A stretch of 64,000 bases of DNA from Anaeramoeba ignava (taxonomy: Eukaryota > Metamonada > Anaeramoebidae). Position 1 is the stretch's first letter. Each line of letters opens with the position of its first letter. The stretch spans positions 62,001 to 126,000 of the forward strand of contig JAPDFW010000101.1 of NCBI GenBank assembly GCA_028826165.1. The letters run 5' to 3'. A model generated the notes under the pieces. It did no database searches, was not told the DNA's origin, and worked only from the letters and a program-made list of their open reading frames with translations. This document shows, piece by piece, positions 11,321 to 23,700 of the stretch. The translations under genes were made by a program, and so were the position numbers.

Positions 11321-13420
11321 ATGGAAAAAACAAAAAAGAAAAAAATAAAAAATGGAAATAAAAAATTAATTCAAAATTTGTTTTCTGCTTGTCAAAAAAA
11401 TTCAATTGAACTGATTGAAGAAATACTTTCAAAAGGAATAGATATTAATTCTAGAAATTATTATGAAGAAACACCTTTACATTTTGTTTGTCATTTTCCA
11501 AATTCATTTGAAACTATTAAATTTCTTGTTTCAAAAGGAGCAGATATCAATGCCAGAAATCAAGAACAAGAAACACCTTTACATATAATCTGCCAAAGTC
11601 AACATCAAAATTCATTTGAAACTATTAAATTTCTTGTTTCAAAAGGAGCAGATGTAAATGTCAAAAATCAAGAAACCAAAACTCCATTACATTTTGCTTG
11701 TTTAACTTTAAATGAAGATTGTCTTGAAATTATCAAATTTCTTGTTTCAAAAGGAGTAGATGTCAATGTCAGAACACAACATAACGAAACACCGTTACAT
11801 TTTATTTGTTATAAAAAGCAAAACCCAATTCCAATTGAAACTATCCAATTTCTTGTTTCAAAAGGAGCAGATATCAATGTCAAAAATAATGATAATGAAA
11901 CAATATTACATTATACTTGTCAATATCAAAATCAAAATTCAAATGAGATTATCAAATATTTAATTGAATCAGGAGCAGATATCAATGCCATAAATGCATC
12001 TGGTCATTCATTTTTCGATATTCTTTGTCAATTTGAAAATTACAATTTATTTGAAATTATCAAATTTCTTCTTTCCAAAAAATTTGACATAAATACCAAA
12101 AATAAAAATCTGCAATTAATTTTAGAATCTGTTTCTCATAATCAAAATCACAAATTATTCAAGATTATTCAATTTATTCTTTCAAATGAATTAGACGTAA
12201 ATACCAAAAATCAGTTACAAGAAATAATTTTACTTTATATTTGTCAAAATAAACATCCAAAATCAATGAAAATTATCAAATTTCTTGTTAAAAATGGAGC
12301 AGATGTTAATCCTAATAATAGTTATGGAACTCCTTTGCAATTAGTTTGTCAATATCAAAATGAAAATTTATTTAAAATTATTCAATTTCTTGTTTCCAAA
12401 GGAGCTGTTGTAAATGTGAAAAATAAATATTGCAAAAGTCCTTTAAATTTAATTTATCAATACAAAAGTAAAAATGAAAAGATATTTGAAATTATTCAAC
12501 TCTTTGTTAATAATGGAGCAGATCCAAATGTCGAAAATTATTTTAATGAAAATTTATTAGAATTTGTGATTCGAAATGGAAATAAAAAATTAGCTCTATT
12601 ACTTTTAATGAATAATGCAAATATTTTTGATGTAAACAAATATTTGTTATCAAAGGAATTTGTTAAAAAAATTCCTCAAATTTATTCGATTAATGAAGAT
12701 ATGAACAATTTATTGAAATCAAATGATAATTTCTCAGATTTAATAATTCAATCAAATGATTCATTTAAATTTAAAGTTCATAAATTAATTTTATTAACAA
12801 GACTTAATAATAACAAAACAATTTTACAAAAATTTATCAACAAATCTAAACAAAAATCAAAAGGAGAAGTTGAAAATATTTTAAATTTCCTTTATACAGG
12901 ATTTTTTAATTTTGATAATTTAATTCAATTAATCAATGAATTTCAAATTGAAAATGAAAATGAAAATGAAATTAGAAATTACAAAATTGAAGAAAAAGAA
13001 AAGGAAAATAAAATAACAGAATTTTTTAAAGAAATTGGGTTTGATTCAAATTGGATTGAAAATAAAAAAGGAAGAAAAGGAATAATAAAAGATTTATCAA
13101 AATTATATGAACAAAATGAAACCAAAGATTTTACAATAATTTGTGAAAAAAAAGAAATTAAAATTCATAAATTAATATTAATATTAAGAAGTGATTTATT
13201 CAAAGGAATGTTTCAATTAAATATTCAAGATACTTCAAATCAAGTTCATGATTATTCAGGAAAATCATTTAAAACAATTAATCAATTAATTTATTTTCTT
13301 TATCATGATAATTTTTCAAAAGAAAATATTTCAAAAGAATATGAAGACTTAAAAGATTATTATCAATTAAATCAAAATTCAATAATTGATTTAATTTTAA
13401 AAGGAATTGTTGATAAATAA
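11321..13420 (+). CDS. Ankyrin-repeat protein with C-terminal BTB modules (copy 4, intact)
   Basis: A single-exon ORF of 699 residues. A lysine-rich start (MEKTKKKKIKNGNKK) is followed by about 12 ankyrin repeats (about 15-440), better conserved at the front than at the back. A helical linker comes next (KKIPQIYSINEDMNNLLKS). Two BTB-like segments follow at about 468-550 and 600-690, with the family signatures FSDLIIQSNDSFKFKVHKL and KDFTIICEKKEIKIHKLIL. The C-terminal third is nearly the same in all four downstream copies while the ankyrin parts differ, which suggests gene conversion or selection on the BTB module. It converges on the BTB-BACK-TLDc gene with 6 bp between stop codons. The likely role is a substrate adaptor or scaffold (family inference). 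Confidence 0.9.
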   Translation: MEKTKKKKIKNGNKKLIQNLFSACQKNSIELIEEILSKGIDINSRNYYEETPLHFVCHFPNSFETIKFLVSKGADINARNQEQETPLHIICQSQHQNSFETIKFLVSKGADVNVKNQETKTPLHFACLTLNEDCLEIIKFLVSKGVDVNVRTQHNETPLHFICYKKQNPIPIETIQFLVSKGADINVKNNDNETILHYTCQYQNQNSNEIIKYLIESGADINAINASGHSFFDILCQFENYNLFEIIKFLLSKKFDINTKNKNLQLILESVSHNQNHKLFKIIQFILSNELDVNTKNQLQEIILLYICQNKHPKSMKIIKFLVKNGADVNPNNSYGTPLQLVCQYQNENLFKIIQFLVSKGAVVNVKNKYCKSPLNLIYQYKSKNEKIFEIIQLFVNNGADPNVENYFNENLLEFVIRNGNKKLALLLLMNNANIFDVNKYLLSKEFVKKIPQIYSINEDMNNLLKSNDNFSDLIIQSNDSFKFKVHKLILLTRLNNNKTILQKFINKSKQKSKGEVENILNFLYTGFFNFDNLIQLINEFQIENENENEIRNYKIEEKEKENKITEFFKEIGFDSNWIENKKGRKGIIKDLSKLYEQNETKDFTIICEKKEIKIHKLILILRSDLFKGMFQLNIQDTSNQVHDYSGKSFKTINQLIYFLYHDNFSKENISKEYEDLKDYYQLNQNSIIDLILKGIVDK

Positions 13421-13426
13421 AAAAAT

Positions 13427-14899
13427 TTAATGCTTAAAAAAGGTTTCCATTGTAGCAACTTTCCATTTTCCATTTTCACCTGCAAAAAAGTTTTTAGCTT
13501 GATCAGATCTAAAAGAAATTCCAAAAGGAAGCGCATATTGGAAGCCAAATTCAAAAGAAAAGCCAGTATGCATGTCTTTTGTCAACCAAACATCATTACT
13601 ACCAAAATGGGGACCATTTTTAGAGTAATCATAATAAATGGCTCTTTTTTGCTTTTCTTTTTCAAGTGTAAATTTTTGAGGTTTAGAATTTTGAGGGTTT
13701 TTCAAAGAGAATATAAATGCATTTGGGTCTCCAATATTTCCAGCAGGATCTGCAAAGAAAGAAGTCCATTTTTCCATGTTTGTGATCCAACCAACTTCAG
13801 AATAACCTCCAAAAACAAAACCTTTTGTTGTTTTGATGATAACAAGTGTTGGTCCTTTATCATCGCAAATATCATGCCATTTTTCGCAATTCCACCCGTT
13901 GTTTTCTGTTGAAAATCCAAGTTTTAAACTGCTGAAAATGGAATTTTTTCCGATCCATTCCTTCAAATATTTGATGTGCTTTTTTTTTGAAATAATCGAG
14001 GAATTGAATTGGCTTCTTTTTCGGAAAATTAAAGAATATTGCGACGTTCTTTGCTTTTTTTGCAGAAACTGATTGAACATGTGGTCTTTGACAAAAGGAG
14101 TGAAATTTTGGAAATCAACAATTTCTTTGTTCATTCCTTCTGGAATGACACCAGTTTGGAGAGCATTCTCAAGTTCTTGATTGCTAAATTCAATAAATCT
14201 GATGTTTTTCATTAAATTCGATAGCGAATCACTGAGCGTTTTTTTCTCACTTTGATCCATTTGATCCAAATCATTCTGAATATTTGAATTATGTCTTCCC
14301 CATTTTATTAAACCTTCAAAAATAGCAAATTCATTCACATCCAAATTATCTTTTGATAAAACTTGCATTAATTGACTTTCCTTGAGTTTCAAAAAAAATT
14401 CTGATTGAATAAATTGAGCAAAATTTTCTTGAATAAATTCATAACAAAAATCAACTAGTAGGTTAATGTTTCTTGATTCAAAGATTTTGAGCAAATCAAC
14501 AACAATTTCAATTTGGCAAGTTTGCATTACAAAATTTGAAATGTAGTCTGTTAGTTCTTGAATCAAATATTTTGAAGAAAAAAGCAAAATTTTAACCGCA
14601 TTTTCCAAATTGATTTGAATTTTTCCTGAATAAAAATAATTTAGAATTGAATTGAGAGTTTTTTTTGAAACATCTTCTAAAACCATTTTATTTTCTTGAA
14701 ATTCCTTCATTTTGGAATTAAATAATCCTTTAAAATATTCACTTCTAACTGAAAGAATTGATTTGTGTGTTTTGAATAAGTGTTCTTTATTTTTCCATTT
14801 ACAAACAATTTCAAAATCAAAATAATTTTCTTCATTTTGATTAAAAAGTTTTGTTAAATCTGAAGATAATTTTAATTGATTTGAAAATTCAGCAAACAT
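13427..14899 (-). CDS. BTB-BACK-TLDc domain protein
   Basis: A single-exon ORF of 490 residues with three recognisable domains. A BTB/POZ domain spans about 25-125 (FDFEIVCKWKNKEHLFKTHK, SEYFKGLFNSKMKE, ILNYFYSGKI). A BACK helical domain spans about 130-240 (LLKIFESRNINLLVDFCYEF, VNEFAIFEGLIKWGR). A TLDc domain spans about 315-490 (LKLGFSTENNGWNCEKWHDI, GPTLVIIKTTKGFVFGGYS, and a C-terminal GEDGKW-like GENGKWKVATMETF). BTB-BACK proteins usually act as cullin-3 adaptors. TLDc domains are linked to oxidative-stress protection and V-ATPase binding in other eukaryotes. The combination is known from amoebae and other protists. It is cytosolic, with no signal peptide or TM segment. Confidence 0.92.
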   Translation of the reverse strand: MFAEFSNQLKLSSDLTKLFNQNEENYFDFEIVCKWKNKEHLFKTHKSILSVRSEYFKGLFNSKMKEFQENKMVLEDVSKKTLNSILNYFYSGKIQINLENAVKILLFSSKYLIQELTDYISNFVMQTCQIEIVVDLLKIFESRNINLLVDFCYEFIQENFAQFIQSEFFLKLKESQLMQVLSKDNLDVNEFAIFEGLIKWGRHNSNIQNDLDQMDQSEKKTLSDSLSNLMKNIRFIEFSNQELENALQTGVIPEGMNKEIVDFQNFTPFVKDHMFNQFLQKKQRTSQYSLIFRKRSQFNSSIISKKKHIKYLKEWIGKNSIFSSLKLGFSTENNGWNCEKWHDICDDKGPTLVIIKTTKGFVFGGYSEVGWITNMEKWTSFFADPAGNIGDPNAFIFSLKNPQNSKPQKFTLEKEKQKRAIYYDYSKNGPHFGSNDVWLTKDMHTGFSFEFGFQYALPFGISFRSDQAKNFFAGENGKWKVATMETFFKH

Positions 14900-15104
14900 T
14901 TATTTTCTTAAACAATTAAACAATTAAACAATTAAAAAATTAAAAAATTAAAAAAAAGGAAATTTAAAAAAGGAGTTTAATAAAGATTTTAAAAAGGAAA
15001 TTTAATAAGAATAACGTTTGTTTTACTTATTAAAAAAAAAAATAAAAAAATAAAAAAATTTTTTTTCATTTTTTTTCATTTTTATTTTTATATTTTAATC
15101 AAAA
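14900..15104. promoter_or_regulatory. Divergent intergenic region, BTB-TLDc / DNAJC3-like
   Basis: A 205-bp A/T spacer between two divergent genes. Near 14905-14955 there is a short 9-bp repeat (AACAATTAA) followed by AAATT repeats. Next to the plus-strand gene lies the recurring T-rich element, with two TTTTTTTCAT units at about 15060-15085, about 20 bp before the ATG at 15105. Confidence 0.45.
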
Positions 15105-16958
15105 ATGAAAATTTTCCTTTTTTTAATCGGATTATTTTCTTTTCAATTTATTTTCACAAATGATTTGACAGAAAAAGAACTTCTTGAACAAGGAGAATTA
15201 TTATTTAATGAAAGAAGGATTCAAGAAGCAATTCAAAAATTTACACTTGCAATTGGTAAAATTAAACTAAAATTCATTTATAAAATTAAAATTCATTTAT
15301 AAAATTAAAATTAAAATTCATTTATAAAATTAAAATTCATTTATAAAATTAAAATTCATTTATAAAATTAAAATTCATTTATAAAATTAAAATTAAAATT
15401 CATTTATAAAATTAAAATTCATTTATAAAATTAAATTTAAAATTTTTTATAGAATTAAATCCAAAAAATTATCTTCCTTATTTTAAAAGAGCACTCGGTT
15501 TTTTAAAAGAAGAAAGGTATACTTCTGTTTTAGCTGATTTAGCACAAGTTTGTTCTTTAAATCCAGTATTTCAACAAGCATTTTTATTAAGAGGAAAAGT
15601 TTATATTTTAATTGGAAAATTACAACAAGCAAATGAAGATTTTGAAAAAGTTTTAGAAATTGATAAAAAGAATTCAGAAGCAAAATCACAAAAAAAAATT
15701 ATTCAAAATTTGCAAAAAAAAATTCAACGTTTAGAAAATATTGAATCTTCAAAATCTTTAACTTCTTCAAAAATAAAGGAATCAATTAAAATTTTGGATG
15801 AGATTTTATCTTCTTGTTCAAGAAGTGTTGATTTTAATCTTAAAAGAGCAAAATATTCATTAGATTCAAAAGATTATTATGAAGCAATTAAATTTTGCAA
15901 GTAAATTTTTTAATTTAATTTTTTAATTGAATTTTTTAATTGAATTTTTTAATTGAATTTTAATTTAATAAAAAAAAAGGAGAGCAAGAATTTCTGATTA
16001 TGGAAATAATAAGGTTTTATTGCTTCTTGGAAAGATTATGCTTCAAATGGAAGATATTCAAGCTTCAAATGAGTATTTAATTCAAAAATTTAAATTAAAA
16101 TTTTGAAATCGGATAAAAAATTTTTAAAATCGGATAAAAAAATTTTTTCTTTTTAACAAAAAAAAAATATAAAGTTATTTCCATGAATGTTTAAAATATG
16201 ATCCAGATAATAAACTATGTTTAAAAGAATATAAAAAAATACGATCAATGAATCGCGGAATCAAAGAAGGAAATGAAAAATTAGAACAAAAACAATATGA
16301 AAAAGCATTAGAATCATTTTCACAAGTTCTTTCATTATTAGATGGAAATTTGCTAAATATTCAATCAACACTTTATCAAAAAAAATGCGAATGTTTATAT
16401 AATTTAGAAAAATATAAAGAAGCAAAAACAGAATGTACAAAATCACTTGAAATGAATCCACAAAATTCACAAGCATTTTTATTTAGAGGAGAATGTAATA
16501 GTAAATTAGAAGAATATGATCAAGCAATCCACGATTTCGAAAGTGCTCAATCTTATGATCATACATTGAGAAATATTGTTAATGAAAAAATTCACAATTG
16601 TCGAATTGAAAAGAAAAAATTAACAAGAAAAGATTATTATAAAATTCTTGATATTCAAAAAGATGCAAATCCTTCACAAATCAAAAAAGCTTATCATGTT
16701 TTGGCTAAGAAATATCATCCTGATGTTGTTTCTTCAGATGTCGATAAAGAAGAAGCTGAAAAAAAATTTATTGAAATTAGTGAAGCTTATGAAATTTTGT
16801 CAAATCCTGATAAAAAAGCCCGTTATGATAGTGGACAAGATCTTTTTGATGATCCTCATGGTGGTGGTGGTTTTCATAATTTCCAAGGTTTTCCTTTTCA
16901 AGGTTTTGAATTTCCTGGTTTTAATGGAAATGGTTTTCAATTCGTTTTCAATTTTTAA
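15105..16958 (+). CDS. DNAJC3: ER DnaJ with TPR repeats (DNAJC3/p58IPK-like), 4 exons
   Basis: Exons 15105-15255, 15453-15900, 15983-16072 and 16175-16958 join in frame to 490 residues; human DNAJC3 is about 500. A cleavable signal peptide (MKIFLFLIGLFSFQFIFT) starts the protein. TPR repeats fill about 22-360, for example LFNERRIQEAIQKFTLAI and AFLFRGECNSKLEEYDQAI. A J domain lies at about 382-449 with the HPD motif at 411-413 (KKYHPDV). A short Gly/Phe-rich tail follows (HGGGGFHNFQGFPFQGF). DNAJC3-type proteins sit in the ER lumen, bind unfolded clients through TPRs and pass them to BiP. No C-terminal KDEL-like signal is visible; the protein ends VFNF. Intron 1 is a tandem of a roughly 19-bp A/T unit. 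Introns use GTAAAA, GTAAAT and GTATTT donors. Confidence 0.9.
15256..15452 (+). repeat. Tandem A/T repeat inside intron 1 of the DNAJC3-like gene
   Basis: The 197-bp intron consists of about nine copies of AAAATTCATTTATAAAATT and shorter variants. It begins GTAAAA and ends ATAG. Confidence 0.85.
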
Positions 16959-17660
16959 ATTCCAAAAACAAAAGAATAAATTTTAAATCCAAAAAACAAA
17001 ACATTGAATTTTAAATTCCAAAAACAAAATTAAAATCAAAATCAAAATCAAAATTAAAATTAAAATCAAAATTAAAAATCAAAATAAAAATTAAAATCAA
17101 AATCAAAATCAAAATCAAAATTAAAATTAAAATCAAAATTAAAAATCAAATTCAAAATCAAAATTAAAATCAAAATCAAAATCAAAATCAAAATCAAAAT
17201 CAAAATTAAAATCAAAATCAAAATCAAAATCAAAATCAAAATCAAAATTCAAAATCAAAATCAAAATCAAAATCAAAATCAAAAATCAAAATTAAAATCA
17301 AAATTAAAATCAAAATCAAAATTAAATTCAAAATCAAAATTAAAATCAAAATTAAAATCAAAATTAAAATCAAAATTAAAATCAAAATCAAAATTAAAAT
17401 CAAAATTAAAATCAAAATTAAAATCAAAATCAAAATCAAAATCAAAATTAAAATCAAAATCAAAATTAAAATCAAAATCAAAATTAAAATTAAAATCAAA
17501 ATTAAAATCAAAATCAAATTCAAAATCAAAATCAAAATCAAAATCAAAATTAAAATCAAAATTAAAATCAAAATCAAAATGAAAAATCAAAATCAAAATC
17601 AAAATCAAAATCAAAATCAAAATCAAAATTAAAAATAAAAATTAAAATTAAAATCAAAAA
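16959..17660 (+). repeat. AAAATC/AAAATT hexanucleotide array
   Basis: From about 17026 to 17660 the DNA is a near-pure hexamer array, mixing AAAATC and AAAATT with occasional one-base slips. It lies between the DNAJC3-like stop and the calpain promoter. Six-base periodicity makes it open in several frames (runs of LI, FD or FN on the minus strand). These are not genes. The first 65 bp after the stop are ordinary 3' flank. Confidence 0.9.
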
Positions 17661-17727
17661 AAAAAGTAAAAAATTTGTTTTGTTTTTTTCATTTTTTCAT
17701 TTTTTCATTTAATTTCTTTTTGTTATA
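17661..17727 (+). promoter_or_regulatory. T-rich CAT element upstream of the calpain gene
   Basis: At about 17690-17712 three TTTTTTCAT units occur in a row, followed by TTAATTTCTTTTTGTTATA and the ATG at 17728. This matches the element before other genes and supports 17728 as the true gene start. Confidence 0.5.
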
Positions 17728-20700
17728 ATGGGTGAAAGTTTAGATAAACATATAAGAGATATAAGTCAAAAAGATCTTTTATTATCTTTTTTAAAATTTG
17801 GATTAGTTTTCTTAATCCTTTTAATTATTTTAATTTTTATTTTAAAACATTTTCATTTTGATCTTTCAATGATTAGAAGGTGAATTTTCATAATTTAAAT
17901 TTTTATTTTATTTATTGATTTATTTTTAAAATTAAGAATTTTTTTTTTTAACGAAATTTTATTTATTAATTTTTTTATCAAAAAAAAAAATAAATAAAAA
18001 AGTTATTTAGCTTTAAGTAAAAGAAAATTCTTTCAAAATGAATTAAAATTTCATTCAAGAAGTACTTTTATTATTATTCTGATTTGGATATTGATTTCTA
18101 TTACATTTATATTCTTAATTATTTGGGGAATTTATGTAAAAATAATAAATTAAAATAATTAAAATTAAAATATTTTTTTTTCCTCTTTTTTCTTTTTTGT
18201 TTTTTATTAGTGTTCAATTGAATTAGAACCTCCTTTTATTGGTTTAATGATTTTATTTGTTATTTCAATTATGATTATTTTTTTATATGCATTTTTTTAT
18301 TGGAAAAGTTTATATTGGAGATTAACAAGTAAAAAATTTAAAGAATTTGATTTTTATTTTGATTTATATTCCCTTTTTTTTACTTTTAATTTTTTCTTTT
18401 AATTTTTTTAGGAGGAATTATTACTTTATTTATAATTTGTTTAGCTTTATTTTTTATTTTTGAAATTGTTGTTTCTGTTGTTGAAAAACCTTTTTCCTTT
18501 TTTGGATTTTCAGGTGTTTTTCTTGGATTAAATATCATTCCTTTAATTGCAATTGTTTTTATGAATTCAAAAAGAAGAAGAAGTAAATAATTAAAATAAT
18601 TAAAATAATTAAAATAATTAAAATAATTTTTGATATTTAATTGTTTAAATAGTGAATATGGATAATTTATTGGAAAAACCTTTAGAATTGAAAAATCTTA
18701 ATTTAGAAAAAATGAAAGAAATTACAATAGTTTCTCAAAATCAAAAAAAATTTCCCAACTTGTAAAAATCAAATCAAATTAAAATCAAATTCAAATTCAA
18801 AATAAAAATCAAAATCAAAATCAAATTCAAAATCAAAATCAAAATCAAAATCAAAATCAAAATCAAAATCAAAATCAAAATTAAAATCAAAATCAAAATT
18901 TAAAAAAAACACCAAAATTTGAATAGAAAAAAAAATTTGATACTTTATTCGATATCTTTAGCTTTATTGATTGTTTATTCGATTTTAGTTATTTGTCTTA
19001 CTGATGAAAGAAAGTATTTAGGTTTTGTTACTTCTGCTGTTATTATTGTTCTTGATTGTTGTGTTTTTTTTATCTCAAAAACACAAAATCAAATATCACC
19101 AGCAGTATTGTGTTTGGTTTTAACAGTTGAAAGAGCTTTCCCAATCTTATTTGGATTGAAGTAAATTAATTATAAAATTATTTATAAAATTAATTATAAA
19201 ATTAATTATAAAATTATTTATAAAATTAATTTATAAAATTATTTATAAAATTATTTATAAAATTATTTATAAAATTAATTATAAAATTAATTATAAAATT
19301 ATTTATAAAATTAATTATAAAATTATTTATAAAATTATTTATAAAATTATTTATAAAATTAAATATAAAATTAATTATAAAATTAAATATAAAATTAATT
19401 ATAAAATTAAATATAAAAATTTATAAAAAATATTTATAAAATTAAATATAAAAATTAAATATAAAATTATATATAAAATTATTTTTATAAAATTAAATAT
19501 AAAATTAAATATAAAAATTTATAAAATTAATTATAAAAATAATTTTAAAATTATTTATAAAATTATTTTATAAAAATTAAATATAAAATTAATTATAAAA
19601 TTATTTTATAAAATTAAATATAAAATTAAATATAAAAATTATTTATAAAATTAAATATAAAATTATTTATAAAATTATTTATAAAATTAATTATAAAATT
19701 AAATATAAAATTATTTATAAAATTATTTATAAAATTAAATATAAAATTATTTATAAAATTAAATATAAAATTATTTATAAAATTATTTTATTAAATTAAA
19801 TATAAAATTATTTATAAAATTAATTTATAAAATTATTTATAAAATTAATTATAAAATTAAATATAAAATTATTTATAAAATTAATTATAAAATTAATTAT
19901 AAAATTATTTATAAAATTATTTTATAAAATTAATTATAAAATTATTTATAAAAATTATTTATAAAATTAATTATAAAATTAATTATAAAATTAATTATAA
20001 AATTAATTATAAAATTAAATATAAAATTATTTATAAAATTATTTATAAAATTATTTATAAAATTAATTATAAAATTATTTTATAAAATTATTTATAAAAT
20101 TAATTATAAAATTATTTATAAAATTAAATATAAAATTATTTTATAAAAATTATTTATAAAATTAAATATAAAATTATTTATAAAATTAATTATAAAATTA
20201 AATATAAAATTAAATATAAAATTAATTATAAAATTAAATATAAAATTAATTATAAAATTAAATATAAAATTAAATTTATAAAATTATTTATAAAATTATT
20301 TATAAAATTATTTATAAAATTATTTATAAAATTATTTATAAAATTAATTATAAAATTATTTTATAAAATTAATTATAAAATTAATTATAAAATTATTTAT
20401 AAAATTATTTATAAAATTAAATATAAAATTATTTTATAAAATTAATTATAAAATTATTTATAAAATTAATTATAAAATTAATTTTAAAATTATTTATAAA
20501 ATTATTTATAAAATTAAATATAAAATTAAATATAAAATTATTTATAAAATTATTTATAAAATTATTTATAAAATTATTTAAAATTAAATATAAAATTATT
20601 TATAAAATTAATTATAAAATTAAATATAAAATTAATTATAAAATTATTTATAAAATTAAATATAAAATTATTTTATAATATTAATTATAAAATTATTTAC

Positions 20701-23700
20701 AAAATTAAATATAAAATTATTTATAAAATTATTTATAAAATTATTTATAAAATTATATATAAAATTAATTATAAAATTAATTATAAAATTATTTATAAAA
20801 TTATTTATAAAATTATATATAAAATTATTTATTAAATTATTTATAAAATTATTTATAAAATTATTTATAAAATTAAATATAAAATTATTTATAAAATTAA
20901 TTATAAAATTATTTATAAAATTATTTATAAAATTATTTATAAAATTATATATAAAATTAAATATAAAATTACTTACAAAATTAAATATAAAATTATTTAT
21001 AAAATTAATTATAAAATTAAATATAAAATTAAATATAAAATTAATTATAAAATTAATTATAAAATTAATTATAAAATTATTTATAAAATTATTTATAAAA
21101 TTATTTATATGAAATTTTCTAAAAGTTATTGGTTTATTGGACATAGTGCAATTTTCTTTGTTTTTTCTTTAATCTTCATTTATCGAATTATTGATGGATT
21201 TGTTCCACTTTTTGATGAAGTTAATACTAAAAAGAATATGGTTGGTGATCCAATATCGCTTTTAATTAACCCACCTAAAAAAGCAGATGAAGATCAAAAC
21301 AATGAGAATAACAATGAGAATAACAATCAAAATAATAAAGATGATATTCATCCTGATTCAATTGTTCTTGAAAATAATCTTCAAAAAAAAAGTCTTCGTT
21401 CTTTATTTTATGAAAGTGGATTTCATTTTATAATATTTACAGTTTTCTTCGTATTATTCATTATCGAATTAATTATTGTGAAAACTCAAACAACCCAAAG
21501 AGAAATCAAATTGATGGATAATTATCATAAACAATATCTTGCTGGAGTTGCTGCGATTGTAATCCATTTATTATATTTATTATTATATTTATTTATTATT
21601 TATTATATTTATTATTTATTATCTAAATTTCCTTCAAATAGTTGTTGATTATAATTTTCCCTTGGTTTTTTGTTGGTTATCGTTTGTTCAGAAAAAAAAA
21701 TCAAGCTTCAAAAAAAATGATCTTATTTATTGCTCTTGGAGAATTATGTATAATTGGATCAGCAATTTTTTGGTATCTTCTTACTGATAGTGTGATTATC
21801 CTTTTCGTTCTATTGTTTCTTCCATTAATAATTATTATTGCAATTCCTCACTATTATTTCTGGAAAAAAAAAGATTTTGATATTTTATCTTCTCCTTTAG
21901 AAAGATCTCCTCCAAACTCAGGATGTTTTAAAGGATTCTTTAGAAAATCATTACCAAGAGCAGATTATTTAGTAAAAACAAAAAAAAAACAAACAAAAAA
22001 AAGTGGAATTAAGGAAAAAAAAATATTTATTATCCATTTTTTTTAAAATTAATAATCAAAAAATATCAAGATTATATTTGGATTTGTTTTAATGGCAGTT
22101 TTGACTTTTTTAATGGGATTATTAATTGCAGTATTAAATTCACCAAGTTTTATTGGATGGACAATTTCAACATTCACAACAATAATATATTTTTCAATAG
22201 TTTCATTGAAGAAATATTTCAACACACTCAGATTTGATCGATTCATTGTGATTTCAATGATAATTTCATTTGCAATTCTTGTTTCTTATTGTATTTCAAT
22301 GTTTGCAGTGACATACAAATCAGAAGGCACAGCAAATGGACTCACAATGATTTTCTTGTTGATTTTGTATCCAACAATTATAGTATTAATCTCAGCAATT
22401 TGGAAGCTTCGTGATGATGATTATAAACTAAGCAAATACGTTGCCATTTCGTTTATAACAACATTTGCAATGATTTTGATTTCAATTATTCTTTTAATCA
22501 GTTTGACAGAACAGAAAAATGTTGGTGTATTTTTGCTTTTTCTATTTGTGATATTTGTTGGGTTGCTTTTTTGGTTTTATTTATATTTCAAGAACAACCA
22601 AGTATTAAACAAAAAACTGATTTTGTATGGATGGATTTTTGTGGTTATTACATTTGTATTTGCGATTGTGTTTGGATTTTTAACAAAAAAAACTTTCATC
22701 ACATATTCTTTTATAAGTGGAGAATTATTTATTATTTTTGGATATTGGAGTTTTGCTCACCTATTCAAATATGATATTTTTGCATCAAGAAAAAAAAACA
22801 CATTTAATGATCCAAATAATGTGATTGTTGTTTATTCAAAATATATTTTCCCAATTTTCAAGTATTACTCTCAACCAAAGCAAGGAGAACAAAGACTCAA
22901 ATTAAACAACAAAGGAATGTATTTTGCTTTGATAGCTTTAGCAATTGCTTGGATTTGGTCAATAATGGCAACAATATTTCTTTATCCTCCTTCAATTGGG
23001 ATTAGTTTGTCATCTTTGTTAGTAATTTTATTCTTTATTCTTATTGCTTCAAGAATAACTTCAACTAAAGAGTTGTTTTCCAAAAATATCGATTATCTTG
23101 ATGAACCATCATTCAATCGTTGTCTTAAACAATCTTCTCATATTGCTCAACCAAAAAGAAAAAGGGTTATTGAATCAAAGAAAAATGATGAGAAAATTCA
23201 ATTAATGGGAGGAGAAAATTCACAAAATGGTTTTCAAACAATTGAAGACTCCGATTTTGAGACAATGGATGAGTTTTTTTCTGATGAACAAAATCAAAAA
23301 CAAAATCAAAATCAAAATCAAAATCAAAATCAAAATCAAAATCAAAATGAAAATCAAAATGAAAATCAAAATGATGAACTTGAAATTGAAGATAATAATA
23401 ATAATAATAATAACAATGAAGATATAGAAAAAAATCAAAGAAAACCAATTTTAGAAATGAAATTCCACTCAAAAAATTTTGTTCAAGAACTAAATTCCCA
23501 AAAAAAACAATGGAGAACAATTTCAAACGATAAATTCCAAAATTCAGTTACACAATTTTATCGATCATTAATTCATTTAAGAAATAAATCAATAAGAGCA
23601 ACAAAAGAGGAAAGAGTGTTTTTATCCTATTTAACAATTTTATGTATCAAAACATCAGAAGCAAAAAGAATTCATGAAGAAGTTGAATTTCTTGAGTTTC

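Noticed and set aside
13430-13912. Plus-strand frame of 160 codons
   Set aside because: Antisense to the well-supported BTB-BACK-TLDc gene; composition and lack of motifs mark it as a shadow.
17242-17626. Minus-strand open frames encoding LILILI and FDFDFN runs
   Set aside because: They are translations of the AAAATC/AAAATT array in different phases; there is no start context, promoter element or family similarity.
20668-21144. Minus-strand frame encoding NFINNFI repeats
   Set aside because: It lies entirely in the 12-bp minisatellite of calpain intron 6. A 12-bp period keeps frames open by chance.
21642-22046. Separate short membrane protein ending in KIFIIHFF
   Set aside because: The frame enters an intron after ADYL; a GTAAAA donor and an AAG acceptor join it in phase to the next TM segment of the calpain gene.
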